DNA from: CALKUP01 sp964492735
GTDB taxonomy: Bacteria; Patescibacteriota; Patescibacteriia; UBA9570; XYC2-FULL-38-9
Assembly (NCBI GenBank): GCA_964492735.1
Contig: CAZBLE010000020.1
Span: 1-14,752, forward strand
DNA: 14,752 nucleotides
Reading direction: 5' to 3'
Translations under genes and position numbers: made by a program
Notes under the pieces: model-generated
Told to the model about the DNA's origin: nothing
Database searches by the model: none
Seen by the model: only the letters and a program-made list of their open reading frames with translations
Shown: in pieces, positions 7,039 to 13,469 of the stretch
Layout of the letters: each line of letters starts with the position of its first letter
Numbering within the stretch: position 1 is the stretch's first letter

Positions 7039-7482
7039 ATGTCTGTATTACAACCAACGCACACAATTCGCGGTATTGTCCGCAAAGGCAACCAGCTTGG
7101 CCGAACTCTTGGGTACCCGACTGCAAATCTTGTGTTACATCAAGATATTGCAGATGGCGTCTATGTCAGTTTAGTGAATATTGATCGTGTGTCCGCGGCG
7201 CTGCAAAAAAAATACCGCTCTCAGGCAGTTGTCTATAAAAACGGACTATGGCTTCCGAGTGTGACTTTTATTGGTGCTGCTGAAACATTTGGAGGAACGA
7301 AAAAAAAGGTTGAAGTGCATGTGTTTGACTTTAGTGGAAATCTGTATGGTAAGTGGTTAACAGTACATCTGTTTTCATCCTTGCGAGGATCCAAAAAGTT
7401 TGCCACTGTAGATGAGTTGCTTGATGCAATGCACACAGATGAAGCTCGTGCTCGAGAATTTTTTACTACCCATATATCATAA
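7039..7482 (+). CDS. ribF: Riboflavin kinase (kinase domain only)
   Basis: A 147-residue protein phosphorylating riboflavin to FMN with ATP. It carries the kinase signature GNQLGRTLGYPTAN (17-30), whose PTAN loop binds Mg-ATP and flavin, then DGVYVSLV and the later VEVHVFDFSGNLYGKWLTV core of the six-stranded barrel, and a C-terminal helix. The N-terminal FMN adenylyltransferase domain of the usual bacterial bifunctional RibF is absent, so this enzyme should make FMN only and FAD synthesis must come from elsewhere. The start at 7039 is chosen over 6991 because promoter elements sit directly before it and the upstream extension crosses the terminator. It is followed after 3 bp by riboflavin synthase, so the two form an operon. 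Confidence 0.9.
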   Translation: MSVLQPTHTIRGIVRKGNQLGRTLGYPTANLVLHQDIADGVYVSLVNIDRVSAALQKKYRSQAVVYKNGLWLPSVTFIGAAETFGGTKKKVEVHVFDFSGNLYGKWLTVHLFSSLRGSKKFATVDELLDAMHTDEARAREFFTTHIS

Positions 7483-7485
7483 CCT

Positions 7486-8094
7486 ATGTTCACTGGAATT
7501 ATTTCTGCCACACAAACGATCACAGATATCCATCACACAGATTCAAATCAAATATTTCGGATTCATAAGCCAACAGATTGGAATTTTGCAATTGGCGAAA
7601 GTGTTTCAATTAATGGTGTCTGCTCGACAGTGATTGCAGAAGATATGGAAACATTTGGTGTTGAGTACATGCCAGAAACATTGCGTATTACAAACCTAGG
7701 AGAGAAGCGAGCAGGTGAGTTTGTAAACGTTGAACGTAGCATGAAGCTTGATGATATGGTTTCAGGCTATTTGGTGTCTGGGCACGTTGAAGCACTTGGA
7801 AGTATTGCGCAGATTGCAAAAGATGGAGAATCTCATATTGTGACTGTGAGCTACCCAAAAGAATTCTCTCAATATCTTATGCACAAAGGTGGTGTGACAA
7901 TTGATGGGATTGCACTGACGGTCATTGAACCAACAGAGAAAGAGGCTCTGCCGCAGTTTTCTGTTGCGATTATTCCACATACATGGGAGCACACAACAAT
8001 TCAATATTGGAAAAAAGGTGATCACGTAAATCTCGAGTTTGATATGATCGCAAAATATGTCGAACGTATTTTGCAGGTTCGAGACGCAAACTAG
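7486..8094 (+). CDS. ribE: Riboflavin synthase, alpha subunit
   Basis: A 202-residue enzyme that dismutates two 6,7-dimethyl-8-ribityllumazine molecules into riboflavin and a pyrimidinedione. The N-terminus MFTGII is the family signature. Two homologous lumazine-binding barrels follow: the first holds SINGVCSTV (41-49) and the second KGGVTIDGIALTV (134-146), with SGYLVSGHVEALG (93-105) between them and IPHTWEHTT (163-171) near the end. Length is normal (about 200-215). Position 48 is Ser where the common signature is GVCLTV, probably neutral. It lies 3 bp behind riboflavin kinase, so the operon converts lumazine to FMN; no other rib genes are in the window. Its TAG abuts the stop of the convergent histidine kinase gene, leaving no intergenic DNA. 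Confidence 0.95.
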   Translation: MFTGIISATQTITDIHHTDSNQIFRIHKPTDWNFAIGESVSINGVCSTVIAEDMETFGVEYMPETLRITNLGEKRAGEFVNVERSMKLDDMVSGYLVSGHVEALGSIAQIAKDGESHIVTVSYPKEFSQYLMHKGGVTIDGIALTVIEPTEKEALPQFSVAIIPHTWEHTTIQYWKKGDHVNLEFDMIAKYVERILQVRDAN

Positions 8095-9630
8095 CTATTG
8101 GTCTTTTGGTCCGTGAATTGGAAGGGTGACAAAAAAGGTTGTGCCTGTATTTTCTTCACTTTCAAATCGGATTGTTCCACCATGGCGTTTTACAATTTGT
8201 GAAACCATGAATAACCCTAAGCCAGAGCCATCAGCTTGCACAGTTTGAATATTTGATGCGCGGAAAAACTTACTAAAAATACGATCTTGTTCACTTTTTG
8301 GAATGCCGTACCCTGTGTCTGTAACCGTAAATGTGACATGTTCGGCATCGTGAGAAAATTGCACATGTACTGAACCGCCCTTTGGTGTGTATTTAATCGC
8401 ATTATCAAGGAGATTGTGCGTAACGAGTGACATTTTTTCCGCATCCATGCTGATCTGAGGGAGTGGCTCTGTTGGTGTATCGATTGAAACAGTGACGTCG
8501 TTTTTTTCCGCTGCTTGAAATAAATCTTTTTCTGAATCTGTAAACAATGGAAGCAAGTCTGCATTTGCAAATTGAAATTCAAAGCCTTGTGTTTCAAGAC
8601 GAGTGACATCAAGCAATCCATTAATCAGTGTAATCATGCGATCAACATTTTCCATGCTGAGCTGTAATTGTTTTTTCGCTTCTTCATTAATTTCACCGAA
8701 GTCACCATCGAGTGTCATTTGCACAACCCATTTAATACCACTCATTGGTGTGCGGAGTTGATGTGCGGCAATACTTAAAAATTCTGTTTTTTGTTTGTCG
8801 AGTAATTTTGTTTTTGCCAGTTCTGTTTCAAGAGCGGCTTGCGCTTGTTCAATGTGCTGACTCATGGTGTTAAAGGTTTGTGACAACACACCAATTTCAT
8901 CATTTCCTTCAATTGGAATATTGGCTGAAAAATCGCCTGTACCAATGCGTTCAGAGGCGAGTGTTAAGTTTTCAATTGGTTTTGAAACAGAACGACGGAT
9001 AAAAGAATAGAGCAATAGCATGGTTACGATAGCGAGCAAGATTGCGAGAATGACCATTAAAATAGTTTGCCTAAACTGTGTTTGCGCTTGTTTTTGCACT
9101 GCTGCCGAGTCGGCTTGAATTTTTGTTGAAATTTTTGTGTCTAAGAAATCAATGAACACATCACGATTTGTTGAAACGACATTCACTTTTTCTTGAATCA
9201 CTGTATCAGATGCACCAGATTCATAGCTCGCGACGAGATCGTTCACACTATTGGTGGTGTTATTGATGTATTCTTCAAATGAGCTTGTAAACTCAAAGTC
9301 ATCAGATGTTTTTGAAAGTAAAAAGAGTTGCACTTGCGCCCGCAATGCATCTTGCAGTTTTGTTTGGTAGAGCTCTTTTGATTTAGGATTCCCAGTTTGA
9401 ATATAATCGTACGCCGCTGCAATCGATATATTTAAGCTATCTTTTAATTCCGACGTGTGAATAATTTTTGGAACAAACTGAGCAGCAATGGTGTCTGTGT
9501 TTGCTCGAATGTCATCAACAGCGGTGATGGTGAGTACACCAAGGTTGATCATCAATACTAAAATCACCACAAAAATCAGGGAGATTTTATATTGGATTTT
9601 GAGGTTGCGGATCCAGGTAAGAATTTTCAT
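8095..9630 (-). CDS. Membrane sensor histidine kinase (HAMP-HisKA-HATPase)
   Basis: A 511-residue two-component sensor. TM1 is about residues 16-38, an extracytoplasmic helical sensor region about 39-188, TM2 about 189-210, HAMP 211-263, then a short coiled coil. HisKA carries the phospho-acceptor His290 in FLSIAAHQLRTP. The ATPase domain has the N box (VTHNLLDNAIKYTP), G1 (DTGYGIP), F box (FSKFF) and G2 (GSGLGLFM). All catalytic motifs are intact. The periplasmic part resembles four-helix-bundle sensors of the chemoreceptor/MCP type; the ligand is unknown. The ATG at 9630 is preferred over an upstream extension because an extended -10 sits 7 nt before it and the extension overlaps the divergent gene in low-complexity sequence. 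No response regulator is nearby, so it is an orphan here. It is divergent from a calcium-repeat membrane protein and convergent with ribE. Confidence 0.93.
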   Translation of the reverse strand: MKILTWIRNLKIQYKISLIFVVILVLMINLGVLTITAVDDIRANTDTIAAQFVPKIIHTSELKDSLNISIAAAYDYIQTGNPKSKELYQTKLQDALRAQVQLFLLSKTSDDFEFTSSFEEYINNTTNSVNDLVASYESGASDTVIQEKVNVVSTNRDVFIDFLDTKISTKIQADSAAVQKQAQTQFRQTILMVILAILLAIVTMLLLYSFIRRSVSKPIENLTLASERIGTGDFSANIPIEGNDEIGVLSQTFNTMSQHIEQAQAALETELAKTKLLDKQKTEFLSIAAHQLRTPMSGIKWVVQMTLDGDFGEINEEAKKQLQLSMENVDRMITLINGLLDVTRLETQGFEFQFANADLLPLFTDSEKDLFQAAEKNDVTVSIDTPTEPLPQISMDAEKMSLVTHNLLDNAIKYTPKGGSVHVQFSHDAEHVTFTVTDTGYGIPKSEQDRIFSKFFRASNIQTVQADGSGLGLFMVSQIVKRHGGTIRFESEENTGTTFFVTLPIHGPKDQ

Positions 9631-9659
9631 TGAGAAAATTATATCACATATGGTATAAT
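9630..9659 (+). promoter_or_regulatory. Promoter of the calcium-repeat membrane protein gene
   Basis: TTGAGA (9630-9635, 5 of 6) overlaps the kinase start codon; after 18 bp comes TATAAT (9654-9659), preceded by TGG to give an extended -10. The ATG at 9666 starts 7 nt later: a leaderless mRNA. The two opposing -10 hexamers are only 10 bp apart, so the two polymerases cannot bind at once. Confidence 0.7.
9638..9646 (-). promoter_or_regulatory. Extended -10 promoter of the histidine kinase gene
   Basis: The minus strand reads TGATATAAT, a perfect TATAAT with the extended TGn. Seven nt lie between it and the ATG at 9630, so the message is predicted to be leaderless. There is no good -35. It is the mirror partner of the plus-strand promoter at 9630-9659. 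Confidence 0.7.
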
Positions 9660-9665
9660 TTTTAC

Positions 9666-10364
9666 ATGAATCCAAATGATCCCCAATTTGGGCAGCAGCC
9701 GTTGCCCGGTCAACAACCAGCGCCACAAGGGCAAGGAGGTATTCCTCCAATGACACAGCCGATGCAACAACCGGTTGATGTGTATGGTTCAGCGCATGTT
9801 GCAAGTCCACAACCAGCAGTCCCACAAGAGCCCGCTATGCAGCCACCAGCTGATTCGAGCTTTGGTGCGTTCGGCTCACTTCCAGCACAGCCTCAGCAAG
9901 ACCCGCAGTCTTTTGGCAATGCGTCACAAGCAGGGATGCCGGGTAGCACAGTGACTCAACAGCCAAACACAGCAGCATCTCAAACAACGATTGCGCCACC
10001 GTTATTACTGACTCCAGACGATGAGGCGGATTTATTTGGAAAAGAAAAACTAAGCCTCGCCACCAAATTATTAATTGTTGGGGCAGTGGTTGCAGCACTT
10101 GCGAGTGTCGTTGCTGTAGGACTGTGGTTATATTCAACATATATTAAAACACCGAATACCGGCTCAACACCAAATGGTGCCCCGGCTGCAAATGCGAATA
10201 AAGCAGCAGCAACACAAGATGCTGACACAGATGGATTGACAGACGCAGATGAAAAGAAGTATGGTTCTGATCCAAAAAAAGCAGACACAGACGGTGATGG
10301 ATTTTCAGATAGCGCTGAAGTCAAAAATGGCTATAATCCTGCCGGTCCTGGTAAGTTACAATAA
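9666..10364 (+). CDS. Membrane protein with Pro/Gln-rich N-terminus and thrombospondin-type-3 calcium repeats
   Basis: A 232-residue protein. Residues 1-112 are low-complexity and rich in Pro, Gln, Ala and Gly. A single membrane helix spans about 134-157 (LLIVGAVVAALASVVAVGLW). A short linker (TPNTGSTPNGAPAANAN) leads to two Asp-rich calcium-binding repeats, DADTDGLTDADE (185-196) and DTDGDGFSDSAE (207-218), of the thrombospondin type-3/dockerin-like kind. The topology is probably N-terminus inside, repeats outside. This architecture is common in Patescibacteria, but the role is unknown; surface adhesion or envelope structure is an inference. The start at 9666 is chosen because of the TATAAT 7 nt before it; the upstream extension would enter the promoter. 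The gene ends 3 bp before mnmA. Confidence 0.85.
   Translation: MNPNDPQFGQQPLPGQQPAPQGQGGIPPMTQPMQQPVDVYGSAHVASPQPAVPQEPAMQPPADSSFGAFGSLPAQPQQDPQSFGNASQAGMPGSTVTQQPNTAASQTTIAPPLLLTPDDEADLFGKEKLSLATKLLIVGAVVAALASVVAVGLWLYSTYIKTPNTGSTPNGAPAANANKAAATQDADTDGLTDADEKKYGSDPKKADTDGDGFSDSAEVKNGYNPAGPGKLQ
10357..10362 (+). promoter_or_regulatory. Possible -10 box before mnmA
   Basis: TACAAT (5 of 6) overlaps the end of the preceding gene and lies 5 nt before the mnmA ATG, close to the leaderless spacing seen elsewhere. There is no recognisable -35, so readthrough from the upstream promoter may be the main source. Confidence 0.3.
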
Positions 10365-10367
10365 TAC

Positions 10368-11495
10368 ATGAAGCAAACAGTGATTGTCGGAATGAGCGGA
10401 GGAGTTGATTCCACCGTTGCAGCATATCTTTTGCAACAGCAAGGATATGATGTTCAAGGTGTCTTCATGAAGAATTGGGAAGATCCGACGGAATGGAGCG
10501 GGGAGACGGCGGTGTATCGAAAAAATCGGATCAATGATTGCCCGTGGGAAATTGATTTGGCAGATGCTCGAGCGGCTGCAGAAAAACTCGGTATTCCATT
10601 TCGGGTGATGAGTTTTGTGAATGAGTATCATGATTTAGTGTTTTCAGAATTTGTGAGTGAGCTCAAAGCAGGTCGGACTCCAAATCCGGATATTTTGTGT
10701 AATCAAGAAATTAAGTTTCGGTTATTTTTTGAACGTGCACTCGCACAAGAGGGTGTAGATTTTGTTGCAACAGGGCATTATGCAAAAATCGATGTAGCAG
10801 CAGACGGGTCGTTTCAGTTATTAAAACCAGCAGATCGAGACAAGGATCAAACCTATTTTTTACATCGGATGAATGCGGCAGTGCTTCCACGTGTCTTGTT
10901 TCCGCTGCAGGATTTGACGAAAGGTGAGGTGCGAAAAATTGCACTTGAGCAAGGGTTTTTGAATGCGGAGAAAAAAGATTCGACCGGTATTTGTTTTATT
11001 GGCGATATTGATTACAAAACATTTATTGATCAATATATTGAAAAGAAGCCAGGGAAAATTGTGCTTGTTGGTGCGGATGGTACGCGTTCGGAAATTGGCG
11101 AGCACCAAGGATTACATTTTTTTACGATTGGACAGCGGCGTGGAATTGATATTGGTGGGACTGGTCCGTTTTATGTGTTTGCGAAAGATATGGCGAGTGG
11201 AGAGTTATTGGTGACGAATAATGTTGATGATCCGCGACTGTTTGCGAGTGAGTGCGCGGTTGAAAAAATGCATTGGCTTGTGAGTGCGGAAGATCCGCGT
11301 GTGCAGGTTGGTAGCACGTTTGAATGTGAAGTGATGATTCGATATCGACAAACGCCACAACCCGCGACAGTGACAGTTGAGGAAGAGGGGAGAATTGCGA
11401 TTGCGTTTCAGAGTCCAGAACGTGCTGTGACGCCCGGTCAATCAGCGGTGTTGTATGACGGGGATGTTGTGCTTGGGGGCGGGATTATTGCCTAG
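10368..11495 (+). CDS. mnmA: tRNA-specific 2-thiouridylase MnmA
   Basis: A 375-residue enzyme that adenylates and thiolates U34 at C2 in the wobble position of tRNA-Lys, -Glu and -Gln. It begins with the PP-loop ATP site SGGVDS (10-15). The two catalytic cysteines are visible: Cys111 in NPDILCNQEIKF and Cys209 in STGICFIG. The tRNA-binding regions ATGHYAK (134-140) and DKDQTYFL (158-165) are conserved, followed by FFTIGQRRGIDIGG and the C-terminal beta-barrel. Length is normal for the family. The start codon is 3 bp after the calcium-repeat gene, with no Shine-Dalgarno. No IscS- or Tus-type sulphur donor is encoded nearby. Confidence 0.97.
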   Translation: MKQTVIVGMSGGVDSTVAAYLLQQQGYDVQGVFMKNWEDPTEWSGETAVYRKNRINDCPWEIDLADARAAAEKLGIPFRVMSFVNEYHDLVFSEFVSELKAGRTPNPDILCNQEIKFRLFFERALAQEGVDFVATGHYAKIDVAADGSFQLLKPADRDKDQTYFLHRMNAAVLPRVLFPLQDLTKGEVRKIALEQGFLNAEKKDSTGICFIGDIDYKTFIDQYIEKKPGKIVLVGADGTRSEIGEHQGLHFFTIGQRRGIDIGGTGPFYVFAKDMASGELLVTNNVDDPRLFASECAVEKMHWLVSAEDPRVQVGSTFECEVMIRYRQTPQPATVTVEEEGRIAIAFQSPERAVTPGQSAVLYDGDVVLGGGIIA

Positions 11496-11554
11496 AGGTG
11501 GCGTAGTGTTGTATTTTTTGCTATTTTATTTAAAATAAGAACTATAAGTAATAG

Positions 11555-11560
11555 TATAAA
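11555..11560 (+). promoter_or_regulatory. -10 box before the 370-aa gene
   Basis: TATAAA (5 of 6) lies 9 nt before the ATG at 11570 in a 74-bp AT-rich gap after mnmA. The expected transcription start is only a few bases before the ATG, so the leader is absent or minimal. No clear -35 at 17 bp. The remainder of this gap shows no convincing terminator hairpin. Confidence 0.4.
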
Positions 11561-11569
11561 TGAATTTTT

Positions 11570-12682
11570 ATGGAAAGAGCTCATCGTGATAGAAGAAAGC
11601 CGCAACCAATGAATGGTGATTCTGTATTTCGTATTGAGTTACCGCAACCACGGCGGTTTGAGCCACCAAAAGGTATTGACGCCCAGCCATTTGAAAGAAA
11701 AGGACTGTATCGAATGACTTTTATCTTTAAGGTTCCTGAAGGAAACTTAGAGTCCATTGACCCCACGACTCTACAATTATGCGTAGAAGCCGCATTAGAC
11801 GCAGCACGTTTAATAGAAATGCCTGATGAAATTGACACTTTGATGGATGGTAATGAATACAAAGAATATGTTGATAAGTATACAACAGCAGTTGTTGATA
11901 TGATTATTTCATTGATTGATGAGCATCAAGATAAGGTTGTTGTTGCGTGTGCTGCGCCTGTTGGTGGACTCGCGCCACTTCAGGGGGTTATGAAAAAATT
12001 TATTGACACAACGGCAGATCGTCCGGAGTTGAGAAGTAAGGTGTCCTTTACTCCATTTGCAAAAGAGCAAGATGTGTATGAAAAAATTCAAGCAGCAAGC
12101 GCTGTTGTATTAGTTGATGATGGACTGGCTCGTTTTTCAACTCAAATTGAACCGTTATTTGCTGTTATGCCGTCTGATGATGTGGACGAAATGCTTCGTG
12201 CTGTACGGCATAGAATTGCTGAAGTGGGCGATATTAATGATCCTTCGCTTCTTCCTTTGTATACTCAGATCATGAAACGATTGGCTGATTTTAACATGGT
12301 AGCCGCACCGCTGTTTTCTAAAAATAATTTGTTTGAAACTGCTGTAGATCGAGTTGCCGCGAAATTACCAGATTCTCCTGCCGTACACGCTCAGCAGGCG
12401 TTTTTTGAGAATTTTCCATTAGAAATTATTGATCAAGATCGTGTATACCCCGGTGGTGTGATCGAAGGAGTTCCGTGTCGTGATATCGGGGTAACTATTG
12501 GTCAGATTCGACCTTTTTTATCTGCTGATGCTCGGCAACGCCTTGAAAGTGCTGGTATTGATGAGTCTGCAACGTTCCGTCTTTTGGCGAATCGGCCTGA
12601 TGTGCTTGATATGACAGAGGAGCAATCATTCGCCATTGCTGAAATGTTTGCCCGTATTTTAAATCAAAAACTATCAAAATAG
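11570..12682 (+). CDS. Unrecognised 370-aa soluble protein
   Basis: I do not recognise the family. The first 45 residues are basic and Pro-rich (RRKPQP, PQPRRFEPPK), then a mixed alpha/beta body without membrane segments. Two hydrophobic strand-loop segments stand out: KVVVACAAPVGGLAPLQGV (122-140) and AVVLVDDGLARFST (178-191). The second resembles the PRPP-binding signature of type I phosphoribosyltransferases (hydrophobic strand, DDG, then normally a TGxT loop), but the TG is replaced by Arg-Phe, so activity is doubtful and the likeness may be chance. The C-terminal half is mainly helical with EEQSFAIAEMFARI near the end. It lies 2 bp before the SLOG-domain gene, so the two are co-transcribed and may act together on a nucleotide-like ligand (inference). 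Confidence 0.8.
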   Translation: MERAHRDRRKPQPMNGDSVFRIELPQPRRFEPPKGIDAQPFERKGLYRMTFIFKVPEGNLESIDPTTLQLCVEAALDAARLIEMPDEIDTLMDGNEYKEYVDKYTTAVVDMIISLIDEHQDKVVVACAAPVGGLAPLQGVMKKFIDTTADRPELRSKVSFTPFAKEQDVYEKIQAASAVVLVDDGLARFSTQIEPLFAVMPSDDVDEMLRAVRHRIAEVGDINDPSLLPLYTQIMKRLADFNMVAAPLFSKNNLFETAVDRVAAKLPDSPAVHAQQAFFENFPLEIIDQDRVYPGGVIEGVPCRDIGVTIGQIRPFLSADARQRLESAGIDESATFRLLANRPDVLDMTEEQSFAIAEMFARILNQKLSK

Positions 12683-12684
12683 GT

Positions 12685-13182
12685 ATGCAAAAAATTATTG
12701 GTGTCATGGGACCTGGAGATAACGCAACAGAGTTAGACAAGAAGGTGGCATTTGAGCTTGGTGTAGCGATCGCTGAAGCTGGTTATACCGTTTTGTCTGG
12801 TGGTAGAAATGTTGGTGTGATGGACGCAGTAAGTCGTGGTGCTTCTTCTAAAAATGGCGTGGTTATTGGAATAATTCCTTCAGATGATCGCTCTATTATC
12901 TCTGAGGGTGTGACCATTCCTATTATGACAAATATGAGCGATGCTCGTAATAATATTAATGCGCTCACAGCTGATGTGGTGATTATATGTGGAATGAATC
13001 CAGGGACGGCCTCAGAGGTTGGGCTTGCTATGAAATGGGAAAAGCCAATTATTTTAATGAATCAATCAGAAGAGGCTATTCAATTTTTTACACAACTTGG
13101 AGACAATAAAAAATTACACATCGCTCATTCCGTTGAGCAGTGTACTGACTATATAGAGTCTGTAATTAAAGATATTCAATAG
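12685..13182 (+). CDS. SLOG/LOG-like Rossmann protein (TIGR00725 type)
   Basis: A 165-residue protein of the lysine-decarboxylase-like/SLOG nucleotide-binding superfamily. Visible motifs are IGVMGPGDN (5-13), YTVLSGGRNVGVMDAVSRGA (34-53) with the GG-G-MxA pattern, VIGIIPSDD (60-68) and MNPGTASEV (104-112), the equivalent of the PGGxGTxxE motif of cytokinin-activating LOG phosphoribohydrolases. The Gly of PGG is altered (NPG), as in TIGR00725 proteins, whose substrate is not established. It probably binds or hydrolyses a nucleotide derivative. It overlaps nothing and starts 2 bp after the preceding gene. It is the last plus-strand gene before the compositionally different minus-strand block. 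Confidence 0.85.
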   Translation: MQKIIGVMGPGDNATELDKKVAFELGVAIAEAGYTVLSGGRNVGVMDAVSRGASSKNGVVIGIIPSDDRSIISEGVTIPIMTNMSDARNNINALTADVVIICGMNPGTASEVGLAMKWEKPIILMNQSEEAIQFFTQLGDNKKLHIAHSVEQCTDYIESVIKDIQ

Positions 13183-13197
13183 TCTTTTTAAGGAAGG

Positions 13198-13239
13198 CGT
13201 TGTTCACTGGAGAAAACTATTTTTCTTGAGTGAACAACG
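13198..13239. repeat. Long hairpin between convergent genes
   Basis: Arms 13198-13208 and 13229-13239 (CGTTGTTCACT / AGTGAACAACG) pair perfectly over 11 bp. After a G-G mismatch a further 7 bp (one G-T wobble) pair, closing on a 4-nt loop. It lies 15 bp after the SLOG gene and 5 bp after the stop of the minus-strand 38-aa gene. It probably acts as a shared transcript end or RNA-stabilising hairpin, though neither side has a strong U-tract. Confidence 0.7.
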
Positions 13240-13244
13240 GGCAA

Positions 13245-13361
13245 TCAAATCAGCGTGAGCAGACTGATTGCCAGAATCAGGACGCAAAACGCCCCGATGT
13301 AGATCTTTTCCCGGAGCGTGTACTCCGGGTGTTCTGTCGGTGGAAACTCGTACATCCACAT
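13245..13361 (-). CDS. 38-residue single-pass membrane protein
   Basis: The frame starts MWMYEFPPTEHPEYTLREKI, then one hydrophobic helix of about 18 residues (YIGAFCVLILAISLLTLI) to the TGA at 13245. The predicted topology is a charged N-terminal half in the cytoplasm and a C-terminal membrane anchor. Evidence for a real gene is strong for its size: a perfect GGAGGT 5 nt before ATG, a TTGACT-17-AATAAT promoter just upstream, and GC-rich third positions like those of the pyrophosphorylase gene. It is the only gene in the window with a canonical Shine-Dalgarno. It lies downstream of the hammerhead ribozyme on the same strand. Function is unknown; a regulatory membrane microprotein is possible. 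Two hairpins fall inside the gene (13240-13247 with 13265-13272; 13310-13316 with 13323-13329) and may fold in its mRNA. Confidence 0.75.
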   Translation of the reverse strand: MWMYEFPPTEHPEYTLREKIYIGAFCVLILAISLLTLI

Positions 13362-13366
13362 GTGAC

Positions 13367-13372
13367 ACCTCC
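13367..13372 (-). promoter_or_regulatory. Canonical Shine-Dalgarno of the 38-aa gene
   Basis: GGAGGT on the minus strand, 5 nt before the ATG at 13361, fully complementary to the usual 16S rRNA 3' end. It decides the start (the second ATG, two codons on, would be too far) and contrasts with the Shine-Dalgarno-free genes elsewhere in the window. Confidence 0.85.
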
Positions 13373-13378
13373 AAAAAT

Positions 13379-13407
13379 ATTATTACATATTTTTAAAGAA
13401 AAGTCAA
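13379..13407 (-). promoter_or_regulatory. Promoter of the 38-aa membrane protein gene
   Basis: On the minus strand TTGACT (13407-13402, 5 of 6) is followed after 17 bp by AATAAT (13384-13379, 5 of 6), preceded by TGT as an extended -10. The expected transcription start is near 13372, the first base of the Shine-Dalgarno, giving a leader of about 11 nt. The promoter begins 9 bp after the ribozyme ends, so transcripts from it do not contain the ribozyme; only readthrough from upstream does. Confidence 0.65.
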
Positions 13408-13416
13408 TTATTATTG

Positions 13417-13467
13417 CGTCTTTCGTCCTTTTGGACTCATCAGAAAAGATGCGCATCTTTTGAGACG
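13417..13467 (-). ncRNA. Hammerhead ribozyme, type III
   Basis: Read 5'-3' on the minus strand: stem III 5' strand CGTCT (13467-13463), cleavage nucleotide C17 (13462), closed stem I from the palindrome AAAAGATGCGCATCTTTT (13461-13444; 7 bp around a GCGC loop), core CTGATGA (13443-13437), stem II GTCC-AAAA-GGAC (13436-13425), core GAA plus A15.1 (13424-13421), and stem III 3' strand AGACG (13421-13417). All invariant core positions (C3 to A9, G12, A13, A14, the A15.1-U16.1 pair and H17) are present and every stem is perfectly paired. Stems I and II are capped and III is open, which defines type III. Cleavage is expected between 13462 and 13461, leaving a 2',3'-cyclic phosphate on the upstream RNA and a 5'-OH on the downstream one. 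It lies in the 3' region of the pyrophosphorylase gene, upstream of the 38-aa gene. Activity is inferred, not shown. Confidence 0.92.
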
Positions 13468-13469
13468 TA

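Noticed and set aside
9631..9825. N-terminal extension of the histidine kinase upstream of the ATG at 9630
   Set aside because: It is antisense to the low-complexity start of the divergent gene, crosses both promoters, and would place 65 unrelated residues before the first membrane helix.
13198..13239. Hairpin considered as an integron attC site
   Set aside because: The arms resemble GTT…AAC ends but do not fit the R-box consensus, and there is no integrase or repeated cassette structure.
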